NCBI RefSeq assembly: GCF_014874095.1
Contig: NZ_JADBEB010000001.1
Location: 9,238,001-9,302,000 of the forward strand
DNA from: Plantactinospora soyae
Lineage (GTDB): Bacteria > Actinomycetota > Actinomycetes > Mycobacteriales > Micromonosporaceae
Reading direction: 5' to 3'
DNA: 64,000 nucleotides
Position numbers and translations under genes: made by a program. The stretch's first letter is position 1; the number at the start of each line of letters is the position of its first letter. The notes below the pieces were generated by a model, which searched no databases, was not told the DNA's origin, and saw nothing but the letters and a program-made list of their open reading frames with translations. Shown here piece after piece: positions 25,831 to 33,752 of this stretch.

Positions 25831-26979
25831 AGCGAGCCCCCGGCGTACTTCGACGCGGCCTCCGCCGCACCATTACATCCGGTAGCCCGACAGGCGATGC
25901 TCGCGGCGCTGGAGGACGGCTGGGCCGATCCCGGCAAGCTGTACACGCAGGCCCGCCGGGCCCGCCAACTCCTCGACGCGGCGCGGGCGGCCACCGCCGA
26001 GGTTCTCCGGGTACGTCCCGACGAGCTCTCCTTCACCCCCAGCGGTACGACCGCCGCGCACGCCGCGGTGCTGGGCGGTCTGACCGGGCGCCGTCGGGTC
26101 GGTGCCACCCTGGTGCACTCGGCGATCGAGCACTCCGCGGTGCTGCACGCGGCGGAACGACACCTGGCCGGCGGCGGTTCGAGCACCTCCGTCCCGGTGT
26201 CCCGGTCGGGGCGGCTCGATCTCGACGCCTGGTCCGGTGCGGTGGCCGGGCCCGGGGTGGCGCTGGCCGCGCTGATCAGCGCCAGTCACGAGGTCGGCAC
26301 CGTCCAGCCGCTGGCCGAGGCGGCCGGGGCGTGCGCGGCGGCCGGCGTACCGCTCTATGTCGACGCCGCCCAGTCGGTGGGGCGGATTCCGGTGCCGGAG
26401 GGCTGGTCGGTGCTGTCGGCCAGTGCGCACAAGTGGGGTGGCCCGCCCGGCGTGGGGCTTCTGGTGGTGCGCAAGGGCACCCGGTGGGAGTCGCCGTATC
26501 CGGCGGACGAGCGGGAGGCCGGTCGTACCCCGGGGGTGCCGAACCTGCCGGCGATCGTGGCAGCGGCGGCCGCGCTGCGGATGGTCGCGGCCGAGGCGAG
26601 CGCCGAGGCGGAGCGGCTGAGCCCACTCGTCGACCGGATCCGGGCCACCGTGTCGGCGACGGTGCCCGACGTGGAGGTGGTCGGCGACCCCGTCGACCGG
26701 CTGCCGCACCTGGTCACCTTCTCCTGCCTGTACGTCGACGGCGAGGCGCTGCTGCACGCGCTGGACCGGCGTGGTTTCGCCGTCTCCTCCGGTTCGTCCT
26801 GCACCTCGTCCACCCTGCGGCCGTCCCATGTGCTGGAGGCGATGGGCGTGCTGTCGCACGGCAACGTACGGATCTCACTGCACCGGGACAGCACCGAAGC
26901 CGAGGTGGACCGGCTCCTCGCCGAGCTGCCGGGGATCGTCGCCGACCTGCGGGCCGAGGCCGGGGTGGTCGGCCTCTGA
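25828..26979 (+). CDS. Cysteine desulfurase (NifS/IscS-like, class V aminotransferase)
   Basis: A 383-residue PLP enzyme that takes sulfur from cysteine to form a protein persulfide. It starts SEPPAYFDAASAAPLHP and has the PLP lysine in LSASAHKWGGPPGVG. The His that stacks on PLP is in ISASHEVGTVQP, and the persulfide-forming Cys is in SSGSSCTSSTLRPSHVL, close in sequence to NifS/IscS. A TusA-type sulfur carrier lies 2.2 kb downstream on the same strand, separated by an efflux cassette; the two probably form one sulfur relay. Confidence 0.92.
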   Translation: MSEPPAYFDAASAAPLHPVARQAMLAALEDGWADPGKLYTQARRARQLLDAARAATAEVLRVRPDELSFTPSGTTAAHAAVLGGLTGRRRVGATLVHSAIEHSAVLHAAERHLAGGGSSTSVPVSRSGRLDLDAWSGAVAGPGVALAALISASHEVGTVQPLAEAAGACAAAGVPLYVDAAQSVGRIPVPEGWSVLSASAHKWGGPPGVGLLVVRKGTRWESPYPADEREAGRTPGVPNLPAIVAAAAALRMVAAEASAEAERLSPLVDRIRATVSATVPDVEVVGDPVDRLPHLVTFSCLYVDGEALLHALDRRGFAVSSGSSCTSSTLRPSHVLEAMGVLSHGNVRISLHRDSTEAEVDRLLAELPGIVADLRAEAGVVGL

Positions 26980-26998
26980 ACCTGGCCCGGCAAAAATA

Positions 26999-27048
26999 TT
27001 GACAGCTACTTTCACTTGGCAGTTACTCTCATATTAAGAGTAGCTGTC
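26999..27048 (+). promoter_or_regulatory. Promoter/operator region of the MFS-TetR cassette
   Basis: A -35-like TTGACA (26999-27004) starts an AT-rich stretch holding two nested inverted repeats: GACAGCTACT (27001-27010) with AGTAGCTGTC (27039-27048), and TACTCT (27024-27029) with AGAGTA (27037-27042). A repressor here would cover the promoter of the MFS gene. The TetR encoded just downstream is the obvious candidate. Confidence 0.65.
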
Positions 27049-27066
27049 GAGAAGATTGGCGCTGTC

Positions 27067-28632
27067 ATGAAGGCAACGGAAACCCGGAAGTGGTGGGCGC
27101 TGGGCGCCCTCTCCGCCAGCGCGCTGGTGATCGGCCTCGACGTCACCGTCCTCAACGTGGCGCTGCCCAGCCTCGCCACCGAGCTACCGGCGACAACCAG
27201 CGACCTGCAGTGGATCGCGAACTCCTACAACCTGGTCTTCGCCGCGATGCTGCTCCCCGCCGGTCTGCTCGGCGACCGGTTCGGGCGGAAGAGGCTGCTG
27301 CTCGCCGCCCTGGCCCTGTTCGGGACCGCCTCGCTGATCTGCGCGTACGCCCCGTCGGCGGAGTGGCTGATCGGCGCCCGCGCGCTACTCGGCCTGGGTG
27401 CCGCCTTCGTGGTGCCGCTCTGCATGTCCCTCCTGCCGGTGCTCTTCACTCCGCAGGAGCGGGGACGGGCGATCGGGCTGTGGGTCACCGCCAACGCCAT
27501 CGGCCTGCCACTCGGTCCGATCGTCGGCGGCTGGTTGCTCGACCACTACTGGTGGGGCTCGGTCTTCCTGATCAACATCCCGGTCATCGTGATCGCCCTG
27601 GTCGCGGTCGTCCTGCTGATGCCCGAGTCCGGCAGCAGCCGGCGCCTCCGCCTCGACCTGGCCGGAGTGCTCCTGTCCTGCGCCGGCCTGGTGAGCCTGA
27701 CCTGGGGCGTCATCGAACTCGGCGACCAGGGGCTCGGCAACGGCATCCCGGCCGTCGCCGTGGCTGCCGGGCTGGCGCTGCTGGCCACCTTCGTGGCCTG
27801 GGAGCGCCAGCTCGGCCAGCGGCCCGCGATCCATCCCCTGGTCGATCTCGCCCTGTTCCGGTCGGCCGGCTTCACCTGGGCGACCCTGCTGGCCACCCTG
27901 GTGACCTTCGCGCTGTTCGGTGCCCTGTTCACACTCCCGCAGTACTTCCAGTCCGTGCTCGACGCCGACGCACTCGGCACCGGCCTGCGGCTGCTCCCGG
28001 TGGTCGGCGGCCTGCTCCTCGGCGCCCGGCTCGGCGTCCGGCTGGTACCCCGACTGGGCGTCAGGACGCCGGTCACCACCGGGTTCCTGGTGCTGGCCGC
28101 CGGCCTGCTCGCCGGTACCGCGACCGGAACCGGAACCGGGTACGGCTTCGTCGCCGGCTGGCTCACCGCCGTCGGCCTGGGAATGGGGCTCATCCTGCCC
28201 ACCCTGATGGACGTCGCGCTCGGCGCCCTCTCGGTGGAGCACAGCGGCGCCGGTTCCGCGCTCATCCAGGCGCTGCGCCAGGTCGGCGGCACGATCGGGG
28301 TGGCGATCCTGGGCAGCGTGCTCAACGCCGTCTACCGCGATCGGCTGGACCTGTCCGGACTGCCGGCACCGGCCGCGGACGCGGTCCGGGACAGCGCCCC
28401 GGCCGGGGTACTGGTCGCCCGCCAACTGGACGCTCCGGAGCTGCTGGACACCGTCCGGCGGGCCTTCGTCGACGCGATGGACGCCATGCTCTGGGTGTGC
28501 GGCGGGCTCGGGCTGCTCGGCGCCGTACTGGCCATTGCCTTCCTTCCCCGGCAAACCTGGCCGGTCACCGACGTGCCGGTTGGCCGGCCGGGGTCGAAAG
28601 CCGGAGAATCGGGGCAGGTGACCGTCGGCTGA
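27067..28632 (+). CDS. MFS drug efflux transporter, DHA2 (EmrB/QacA) family
   Basis: A 521-residue, 14-helix proton-driven exporter. Family motifs are LDVTVLNVALPSLATEL (helix 1), GDRFGRKRLL (motif A) and ANAIGLPLGPIVGGWLL (motif C, antiporter type). Likely exports a toxic hydrophobic compound. The ATG sits just after an operator-like palindrome, and a TetR gene follows after 15 bases, so it is probably repressed until its substrate appears. The cassette splits the cysteine desulfurase from TusA. Confidence 0.92.
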   Translation: MKATETRKWWALGALSASALVIGLDVTVLNVALPSLATELPATTSDLQWIANSYNLVFAAMLLPAGLLGDRFGRKRLLLAALALFGTASLICAYAPSAEWLIGARALLGLGAAFVVPLCMSLLPVLFTPQERGRAIGLWVTANAIGLPLGPIVGGWLLDHYWWGSVFLINIPVIVIALVAVVLLMPESGSSRRLRLDLAGVLLSCAGLVSLTWGVIELGDQGLGNGIPAVAVAAGLALLATFVAWERQLGQRPAIHPLVDLALFRSAGFTWATLLATLVTFALFGALFTLPQYFQSVLDADALGTGLRLLPVVGGLLLGARLGVRLVPRLGVRTPVTTGFLVLAAGLLAGTATGTGTGYGFVAGWLTAVGLGMGLILPTLMDVALGALSVEHSGAGSALIQALRQVGGTIGVAILGSVLNAVYRDRLDLSGLPAPAADAVRDSAPAGVLVARQLDAPELLDTVRRAFVDAMDAMLWVCGGLGLLGAVLAIAFLPRQTWPVTDVPVGRPGSKAGESGQVTVG

Positions 28633-28647
28633 ACAGGAGTACGCGAG

Positions 28648-29223
28648 GTGCCGGGGCTACGCGAACGCAACAAGGCCAGGACGAGGGCGGAGATCCGCCG
28701 CCAGGCGATGCGCCTGTTCCGGGACCAGGGATACGCGTCCACCACCGTGGAGCAGATCGCGGCGGCGGCCGAGGTGTCGCAGAGCACCTTCTTCCGGTAC
28801 TTCCCCAGCAAGGAGGACGTGGTGCTCCGGGACGACCTGGATCCACTCGTCTTCGACGCCTTCGTCGCCGCACCGCCCGAGCTGACTCCCGTCCAGGCGT
28901 TCCGGGCGGCCATCCGCACGGTCTTCCTGAGCCTGTCCCCGGAGCAGCGGGCCGAGGAATGGGACCGGCACCGGCTCACCCAGTCCGTACCGGAGCTGCG
29001 CAACCGCAACCTGGACGCGTTGATCCAGGCCATGGGCCTGCTCACCGAGGCGGTGGCCCGGCGGGTCGGCCGGCAGCCCGACGATCTCGCGGTGCGGGCC
29101 TTCGTCGGTGCCGTGGTCGGAGTCGGGCTCGCCGTGCTGCTGAACGACAATCCGGACCCGGCCAACTACGTCGAGTTGTTCGACGAGGGACTCGCCCAGC
29201 TAGAGGCGGGGCTTCCGCTGTGA
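28648..29223 (+). CDS. TetR-family repressor
   Basis: A 191-residue regulator. The N-terminal helix-turn-helix reads IRRQAMRLFRDQGYASTTVEQIAAAAEVSQSTFFRYFPSKEDV (given here only as a position guide: residues ~14-55, with the TTV-IA-AA-VS-TFFRYF pattern). The C-terminal ~130 residues are the ligand-binding and dimer domain. It is encoded right after the DHA2 pump and probably represses that operon through the palindromes at 27001-27048. Its TGA overlaps the GTG of tusA (GTGA), linking the cassette to the sulfur gene. Confidence 0.93.
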   Translation: MPGLRERNKARTRAEIRRQAMRLFRDQGYASTTVEQIAAAAEVSQSTFFRYFPSKEDVVLRDDLDPLVFDAFVAAPPELTPVQAFRAAIRTVFLSLSPEQRAEEWDRHRLTQSVPELRNRNLDALIQAMGLLTEAVARRVGRQPDDLAVRAFVGAVVGVGLAVLLNDNPDPANYVELFDEGLAQLEAGLPL

Positions 29224-29543
29224 ACGGGCCGACCTCCGGGCCCGTTCCGCCGGCCCCCCGGCACGCCCCGGCCTCGGCCGGCCCCGCCGCCGAATCCGGT
29301 GCCGAGTCGACGCGCACTCCGGACGAGGTCGTCGACTGTCTCGGTCAGCGCTGCCCGTTGCCGGTCATCGCGGCGGCCCGGCGACTGGTCGAACTGCCGG
29401 TCGGCGGGGTGCTCCGGGTGCTCGCCGACGATCCGGCCGCGGCGATCGACATTCCGGCCTGGTGTCGGATGCGTGGGCAGGAGCTGCTCGGCACCTCGAC
29501 CGTGGCCGGCTCCCCGGCGTACGACATCCGCCGCGCCCACTGA
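29220..29543 (+). CDS. TusA-family sulfur carrier protein
   Basis: A 107-residue protein whose last ~75 residues are a TusA/SirA-like domain: VVDCLGQRCPLPVIAAARRL holds the CPxP motif whose Cys carries the persulfide. It continues VGGVLRVLADDPAAAIDIPAWC. The first ~30 residues are disordered Pro/Ala-rich. GTG at 29220 overlaps the TetR stop by 4 bases. It most likely takes sulfur from the cysteine desulfurase at 25828 for cofactor or tRNA thiolation; the acceptor is not visible here. Confidence 0.85.
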   Translation: MNGPTSGPVPPAPRHAPASAGPAAESGAESTRTPDEVVDCLGQRCPLPVIAAARRLVELPVGGVLRVLADDPAAAIDIPAWCRMRGQELLGTSTVAGSPAYDIRRAH

Positions 29544-29573
29544 ACCGGCGGGCTCGGCGCGTTCCCGTACGGG

Positions 29574-29900
29574 TCACGACCCTGCCGGCGGTTCCGGCCG
29601 GTGCCGAGCAACCAGCTCCGTACGCAGCCGCCGCACCCCGGGCCGGACACCCGTCAGCAGGACCCTGATCTCGTACGGCCGTTGCGCGCGGGACGGGCGC
29701 CGCCGGCCGAGCCGGTCCCACTTCCACCGGCCGATGATTGGGTCGGTCCGCTCGGGATCCCTCGGCTCGACCACGAGCGTCGGGGCGGTTCGGCCGGTCA
29801 CCCGGGCGTCCGCCAGGTTGTCCCAGCCGATCGAGAGCGGCTCGCCGTCCGGCCAGGTCAGCACCAGATGGTCCCAGTTGCCGAAGCGGGCCAGCGGCAA
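29574..29900 (-). CDS. Uncharacterised small protein
   Basis: A 108-residue protein I do not recognise. The first half reads as a beta-rich fold with clear codon bias (GNWDHLVLTWPDGEPLSIGWDNLADARVTG, residues ~6-35, followed by TLVVEPRDPERTDPI). The second half is very Arg-rich. A TTG start at 29900 lacks a convincing ribosome site, so the true start may differ. It lies convergent to tusA and upstream of the adenosine kinase stop. Probably real, but weakly supported. Confidence 0.5.
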   Translation of the reverse strand: MPLARFGNWDHLVLTWPDGEPLSIGWDNLADARVTGRTAPTLVVEPRDPERTDPIIGRWKWDRLGRRRPSRAQRPYEIRVLLTGVRPGVRRLRTELVARHRPEPPAGS

Positions 29901-29973
29901 ACCCGGGACACGGCAACGGCCGGGTCGGGGGGTCCACCCGCACCCGGCCGTGCCGAACGCGACCGCCTCGGGG

Positions 29974-30948
29974 CTACTGCAGGTGCGGCCGGACGTCCTC
30001 GGCCGCCTGGTCGCCGTACGACTCGGCTAGGCGCTTCACGAAGAGGTCGCCACGGACCTCGTACTCCTGGGGGCCGACGGTCTCCAGTACCAGGGTGGCG
30101 AGCAGCGAGCCGATCTGGGCCGACCGCTCCAGGCCGAGCCCCCAGGAGAGTCCGGCGAAGAAGCCGGCCCGGAACCCGTCGCCGACACCGGTCGGGTCGG
30201 CGGCCTGCATCTCCCGGGCGATCGGCACGTGGATGGGGGCGATGTCCCTACCGGCGATCTCGACGCCGTCCTTGCCGAGCGTGGTGACCCGGATCTTGAC
30301 CCGCTCCAGCAGCTGGGCGTCGGTCAGGCCCGCCTTGCTCTGGAGCAGCGACTTCTCGTAGTCGTTGGTCAGCAGGTAGTCGGCGCCGTCGATCAGGCCG
30401 ATCACGTCACTGCCGTCCATCCGGGCGAGCTGCTGGGACGGGTCGGCGGCGAAGGCGTACCCGCGCTGCCGGCACTCGGCGGAGTGCCGCAGCATCGCGG
30501 CCGGGTCGTTGGCGCTGACCAGAACGAGATCGAGACCACCGATCCGCTCGGCGACCGGGGCGAGTTCGATGTTGCGGGCCTCGCTCATCGCACCGGCGTA
30601 GAAGGAGGCGATCTGGCACATCTCGGTGTCGGTGGTGCAGACGAACCGCGCGGTGTGGGCCACCTCGCTGACGTGCAGGGAGGCACAGTCGACGCCGTGC
30701 CGCTCCAACCAGGACCGGTAGTCGTCGAAGTCGGCGCCGACGGCGCCCAGCAGCACCGGACGCAGGCCGAGCTGCGCCATCCCGAAGGCGATGTTGGCGG
30801 CCACCCCGCCGCGCCGGAGCACCAGCTCGTCGACGAGGAAGGAGAGCGAGACCTTGTGCAACTGGTCGGCGATGAACTGATCGGCGAACCGGCCCGGGAA
30901 GTGCATCAGGTGGTCGGTGGCGATCGAGCCGGTAACGGCGATCTTCAT
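29974..30948 (-). CDS. Adenosine kinase, PfkB (ribokinase) family
   Basis: A 324-residue kinase that closely resembles M. tuberculosis Rv2202c (AdoK): the N-terminus KIAVTGSIATDHLMHFPGRF, TARFVCTTD, AADPSQQLARMDG and NDYEKSLL match that subfamily. The PfkB signature DPTGVGDGFRAGF gives the catalytic Asp and anion hole. It phosphorylates adenosine to AMP with ATP; other sugar substrates are possible. A -10-like TAGGCT on this strand (30993-30988) would give a ~35-base leader. GAGGG precedes the ATG. Confidence 0.9.
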   Translation of the reverse strand: MKIAVTGSIATDHLMHFPGRFADQFIADQLHKVSLSFLVDELVLRRGGVAANIAFGMAQLGLRPVLLGAVGADFDDYRSWLERHGVDCASLHVSEVAHTARFVCTTDTEMCQIASFYAGAMSEARNIELAPVAERIGGLDLVLVSANDPAAMLRHSAECRQRGYAFAADPSQQLARMDGSDVIGLIDGADYLLTNDYEKSLLQSKAGLTDAQLLERVKIRVTTLGKDGVEIAGRDIAPIHVPIAREMQAADPTGVGDGFRAGFFAGLSWGLGLERSAQIGSLLATLVLETVGPQEYEVRGDLFVKRLAESYGDQAAEDVRPHLQ

Positions 30949-31217
30949 GTCGGCCCTCGGATCGGAAGAATGGACTACAGCCGGGTCAGCCTACCGGTAC
31001 GCTCCCCGCCCCGCCCCCGATCGATCGGCTACCGGCCACCCGAGTGTCACCTCGACCTCGTACCCCGGCAACCCGGGACGAGACGCCGAACGGGCCGCTC
31101 CCGGCGGGGGCGCTGCGACGGACTCTCCGGACGTCGCACCGCCCGCGCGGGGCGACCCGCTCAGGCAATCATTATTTCAGGTGGAACCACGCTTTTTCGT
31201 CCGAATCAGGACGAAGC
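30949..31217. other. Intergenic stretch between adoK and erpA
   Basis: Apart from the adoK promoter near 30988 I see no gene. The part near 31155-31200 is AT-rich for this genome and may hold the end of the erpA message. A degenerate third unit of the erpA 3' duplication (CCGAATCAGGACGAAGCG, from 31201) lies at its end. Confidence 0.5.
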
Positions 31218-31252
31218 GCCGATCAGTGGAACAACGTGCCGATCAGTGGAAC
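31218..31252. repeat. 20-bp tandem duplication across the erpA stop codon
   Basis: GCCGATCAGTGGAAC occurs at 31218-31232 and 31238-31252. On the gene strand the upstream copy holds the codons for Phe-His and TGA. The 20-base period puts the second copy out of frame. Confidence 0.8.
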
Positions 31253-31611
31253 GAGTCGCCACACGCGCACGAGTTCTGCGCGTTCGGGTTGTCGATCGTG
31301 AAGCCCTGGGCGTCGATCCGGTCGGCGAAGTCGATGGTGGCGCCGGCCAGGTAGGGCGCGCTCATCCGGTCGACGACGACCCCGACCCCGCCGAAGTCGG
31401 TGACGACGTCACCGTCGAGCGAGCGCTCGTCGAAGAAGAGCTGGTACCGCAGGCCGGAGCAGCCACCTGGCTGCACGGCGACCCGCAGCCGCAGGTCGTC
31501 GCGGCCCTCCTGCTCGATCAGACCCTTCACCTTCTCCGCCGCGACGTCGGTCAGGGCGATGGTGCTCGGGGCAGTTGCCGCGGTCGACTCGGTCTGCGCT
31601 GGCGTTGTCAC
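31243..31611 (-). CDS. erpA: A-type Fe-S cluster carrier (IscA/ErpA family)
   Basis: A 122-residue HesB/IscA-family protein that binds and hands over Fe-S clusters. The three cluster Cys are present: one in AVQPGGCSGLRYQL and two in the C-terminal SCACGDSFH. GTG at 31611 has GGGGAG 8 bases upstream. In this block it sits near cysteine desulfurase and TusA genes; M. tuberculosis Rv2204c has the same place. The respiratory Rieske protein and NadA encoded here are plausible clients (inference). Confidence 0.94.
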   Translation of the reverse strand: MTTPAQTESTAATAPSTIALTDVAAEKVKGLIEQEGRDDLRLRVAVQPGGCSGLRYQLFFDERSLDGDVVTDFGGVGVVVDRMSAPYLAGATIDFADRIDAQGFTIDNPNAQNSCACGDSFH

Positions 31612-31723
31612 GTGAAAGTCTCCCCTGCGCGGGTGCGATGTTTATCCGTACTGGCCAACGCTAGCCGGCTGGCCGGTGATTCCCAATGCGGTTCGATTTG
31701 ATTGTAGGTCGGTGCGGCGCAGG

Positions 31724-32119
31724 TCACCCGGGGACGGCGGAGGACGCGGGACGGAGAATCCCCGCCAGCACGCTCCGCTGGGTCGGCCGAGCCGCCGCGT
31801 GCCGCTCCCGCCCGGCATCGGTGAGTGTGACGAAGACCCCCCGCCGGTCCTGCTCGCACAGGGCCCGGCAGACCAGTCCGTCCCGCTCCAGCCGGGCCAC
31901 CGCCCGACTCAGCGCGCTCTGGCTGAGGTGCACCACCTCGGCCAGCTCCTGCATCCGCAGTTTGGTCTCCGGCGCCCCGGCCAGCCGGTCGACGACCTCG
32001 AACTCGCTCATCCCGATCCCGTGCCGGTCGTGCAGCTCACGTTCGAGCGCGCACGACGCCGCCGCGTAACGGTTGGCCAGCTCACGCCACTCGGCGGCCA
32101 GGGCCTGGTCCTCGGACAC
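31724..32119 (-). CDS. MarR-family repressor
   Basis: A 131-residue winged-helix regulator: RMQELAEVVHLSQSALSRAVARLERDGLV is the recognition region (residues ~63-92) and CEQDRRGVFVTLTDAGRE the wing. GTG at 32119 lies 7 bases after TAACAT on this strand, so it is probably leaderless. It is divergent from an MFS pump, with a large palindrome between them, the classical MarR arrangement in which the repressor controls both itself and the pump and is released by a small molecule. Confidence 0.93.
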   Translation of the reverse strand: MSEDQALAAEWRELANRYAAASCALERELHDRHGIGMSEFEVVDRLAGAPETKLRMQELAEVVHLSQSALSRAVARLERDGLVCRALCEQDRRGVFVTLTDAGRERHAAARPTQRSVLAGILRPASSAVPG

Positions 32120-32132
32120 GCGGCCGATGTTA
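32117..32132 (-). promoter_or_regulatory. -10 hexamer with leaderless start for marR-type gene
   Basis: On the minus strand TAACAT (32132-32127), 7 bases, then GTG (32119-32117). Confidence 0.55.
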
Positions 32133-32152
32133 TCAGATGCACAGGAAAAACT

Positions 32153-32192
32153 TGCACACGCATTAGTTGCTTGCACATTAGATGCGTGTGCA
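32153..32192. promoter_or_regulatory. Operator palindrome between marR-type and MFS genes
   Basis: TGCACACGCAT (32153-32163) pairs exactly with ATGCGTGTGCA (32182-32192) across 18 bases. The segment TTGCACAnnnATTAG also appears as a direct repeat (from 32152 and 32171). It overlaps the -35 region of the MFS promoter, so a bound repressor would block both genes. Confidence 0.75.
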
Positions 32193-32210
32193 CGTAAGTT
32201 CGCCGGCATG
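32171..32210 (+). promoter_or_regulatory. Promoter and leaderless start of the MarR-linked MFS gene
   Basis: TTGCAC (32171-32176), an 18-base spacer, TAAGTT (32195-32200), 7 bases, then ATG at 32208. This is the clearest full promoter in the window. Confidence 0.7.
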
Positions 32211-33698
32211 GCTTCTTCGGCACCACCCGGTACCCCGCCGACCAGCACCGACGTCCCCGACCAGGCCGGCGGCTCCATCGACGGCACCCCGGCCGGCGGC
32301 CCACGGATGACCGCCCGGCTCTGGGGAGCGCTGATCGTGCTCTGCGGCGCGCTCTTCCTCGACGGCCTCGACGTCTCGATGGTCGGGGTGGCGCTGCCCT
32401 CGATCCAGGCGGACCTGGGACTGTCCAACTCGGCGCTGCAATGGATCGTCAGCGGTTACGTCCTCGGCTACGGCGGGCTGCTGCTCCTCGGCGGGCGGAC
32501 CGCCGACCTGCTCGGCCGGCGGCAGGTCTTCCTCTGGGCGATCGCCGTCTTCGGCGTCGCGTCGCTGGTCGGCGGCCTCGTCGACGATCCGTCACTGTTG
32601 ATCGCCACCCGCTTCGCCAAGGGCGTCGCGGCGGCCTTCACCGCCCCGGCCGGCCTCTCCATCATCACCACGACCTTTCCCGAGGGGCCGGCCCGCAACC
32701 GGGCCCTGAGCTTCTACACCGCCTGCGGCGCGAGCGGGTTCTCCCTGGGACTGGTCTTCGGCGGCGTGCTGACCGAGGCCGGCTGGCGCTGGACCTTCCT
32801 GCTGCCCGCCCCGATCGCCCTGCTCGTCCTCTTCGCCGGCATCCGACTCATCCCGGCCGACCGCCTTCCCCGCCGGACCGGCGGCTACGACCTGGGCGGC
32901 GCCGCCACCGCCACCGCCGCACTGCTGCTCCTGGTGTACGCGGTGGTCTCGGCGCCCACGGCCGGTTGGCTCTCGGTCCGTACCGTCGGCTCCTTCGCCC
33001 TGGTGGCGGCACTGCTCGCGGCGTTCGTCCGGATCGAGCGCCGGGTGGCCCATCCCCTCGTCCGGCTGGGCATCCTCGGCAACCGGAGCCTGGTCGGCGC
33101 CAACCTGGCGGCCCTGGCGGTGACCGGGTCGTACGTCGGATTCCAGTTCATCGGCACCCTCTACACGCAGGTCGTGCTCGGCTGGTCCCCGCTGGACATG
33201 GCGCTCGCGTTCCTGCCCGGCGGCCTGATCGTGGCGTTCGGCGGCCCCCGGGTCGGCAACCTCGTCAACCGGTTCGGCACCGGCCGGGTGGTGATGGCCG
33301 GATTCGCCGCGTTCCTCGCCGCGTACCTGCTGTTCCTCCGGATCGACGGCGAACCCCGCTATCTGGGCGTGATCCTGCCCACCATGCTGCTGGTCGGCAC
33401 CGGCTTCGCCCTCGCCTTCCCGGCGCTCAACATCCAGGCCACCGCCGGGGTCGCGGACGAGGAGCAGGGGCTGGCGTCGGGCCTCGTGCAGACCTCGTTC
33501 CAGATCGGCGGCGCGATCGTGCTGGCCGGTGTCACCGCGGTCCTGGCCACCGACCAACCCACCCCGGGCCACGTGCCGGACTCGTTCTATCCGGCAGTGG
33601 GCCTGGTGAGCGGGGTGGCCCTGCTCGGACTGCTCGTCGCGGCGGTCACCGGCAGCCGCGCCCGCGGCCGTCATCGCGGCCCGGTCCACCTCGGCTGA
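32208..33698 (+). CDS. MFS drug efflux transporter
   Basis: A 496-residue proton-driven exporter of the drug:H+ antiporter group. After a ~33-residue polar N-terminus come 13-14 predicted helices, with LDGLDVSMVGVALPSIQADL (helix 1 region), GGRTADLLGRRQVFL (motif A) and GASGFSLGLVFGGVLTE (motif C). Its promoter is covered by the palindrome shared with the divergent marR-type gene, so it is probably induced when that repressor binds its ligand. Substrate unknown. Confidence 0.92.
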   Translation: MASSAPPGTPPTSTDVPDQAGGSIDGTPAGGPRMTARLWGALIVLCGALFLDGLDVSMVGVALPSIQADLGLSNSALQWIVSGYVLGYGGLLLLGGRTADLLGRRQVFLWAIAVFGVASLVGGLVDDPSLLIATRFAKGVAAAFTAPAGLSIITTTFPEGPARNRALSFYTACGASGFSLGLVFGGVLTEAGWRWTFLLPAPIALLVLFAGIRLIPADRLPRRTGGYDLGGAATATAALLLLVYAVVSAPTAGWLSVRTVGSFALVAALLAAFVRIERRVAHPLVRLGILGNRSLVGANLAALAVTGSYVGFQFIGTLYTQVVLGWSPLDMALAFLPGGLIVAFGGPRVGNLVNRFGTGRVVMAGFAAFLAAYLLFLRIDGEPRYLGVILPTMLLVGTGFALAFPALNIQATAGVADEEQGLASGLVQTSFQIGGAIVLAGVTAVLATDQPTPGHVPDSFYPAVGLVSGVALLGLLVAAVTGSRARGRHRGPVHLG

Positions 33699-33752
33699 GC
33701 CGGCGGGGGCGGCCGGCCTCGTGCGGATCCAGCTCGTGCCGGCGGTAGCCCC

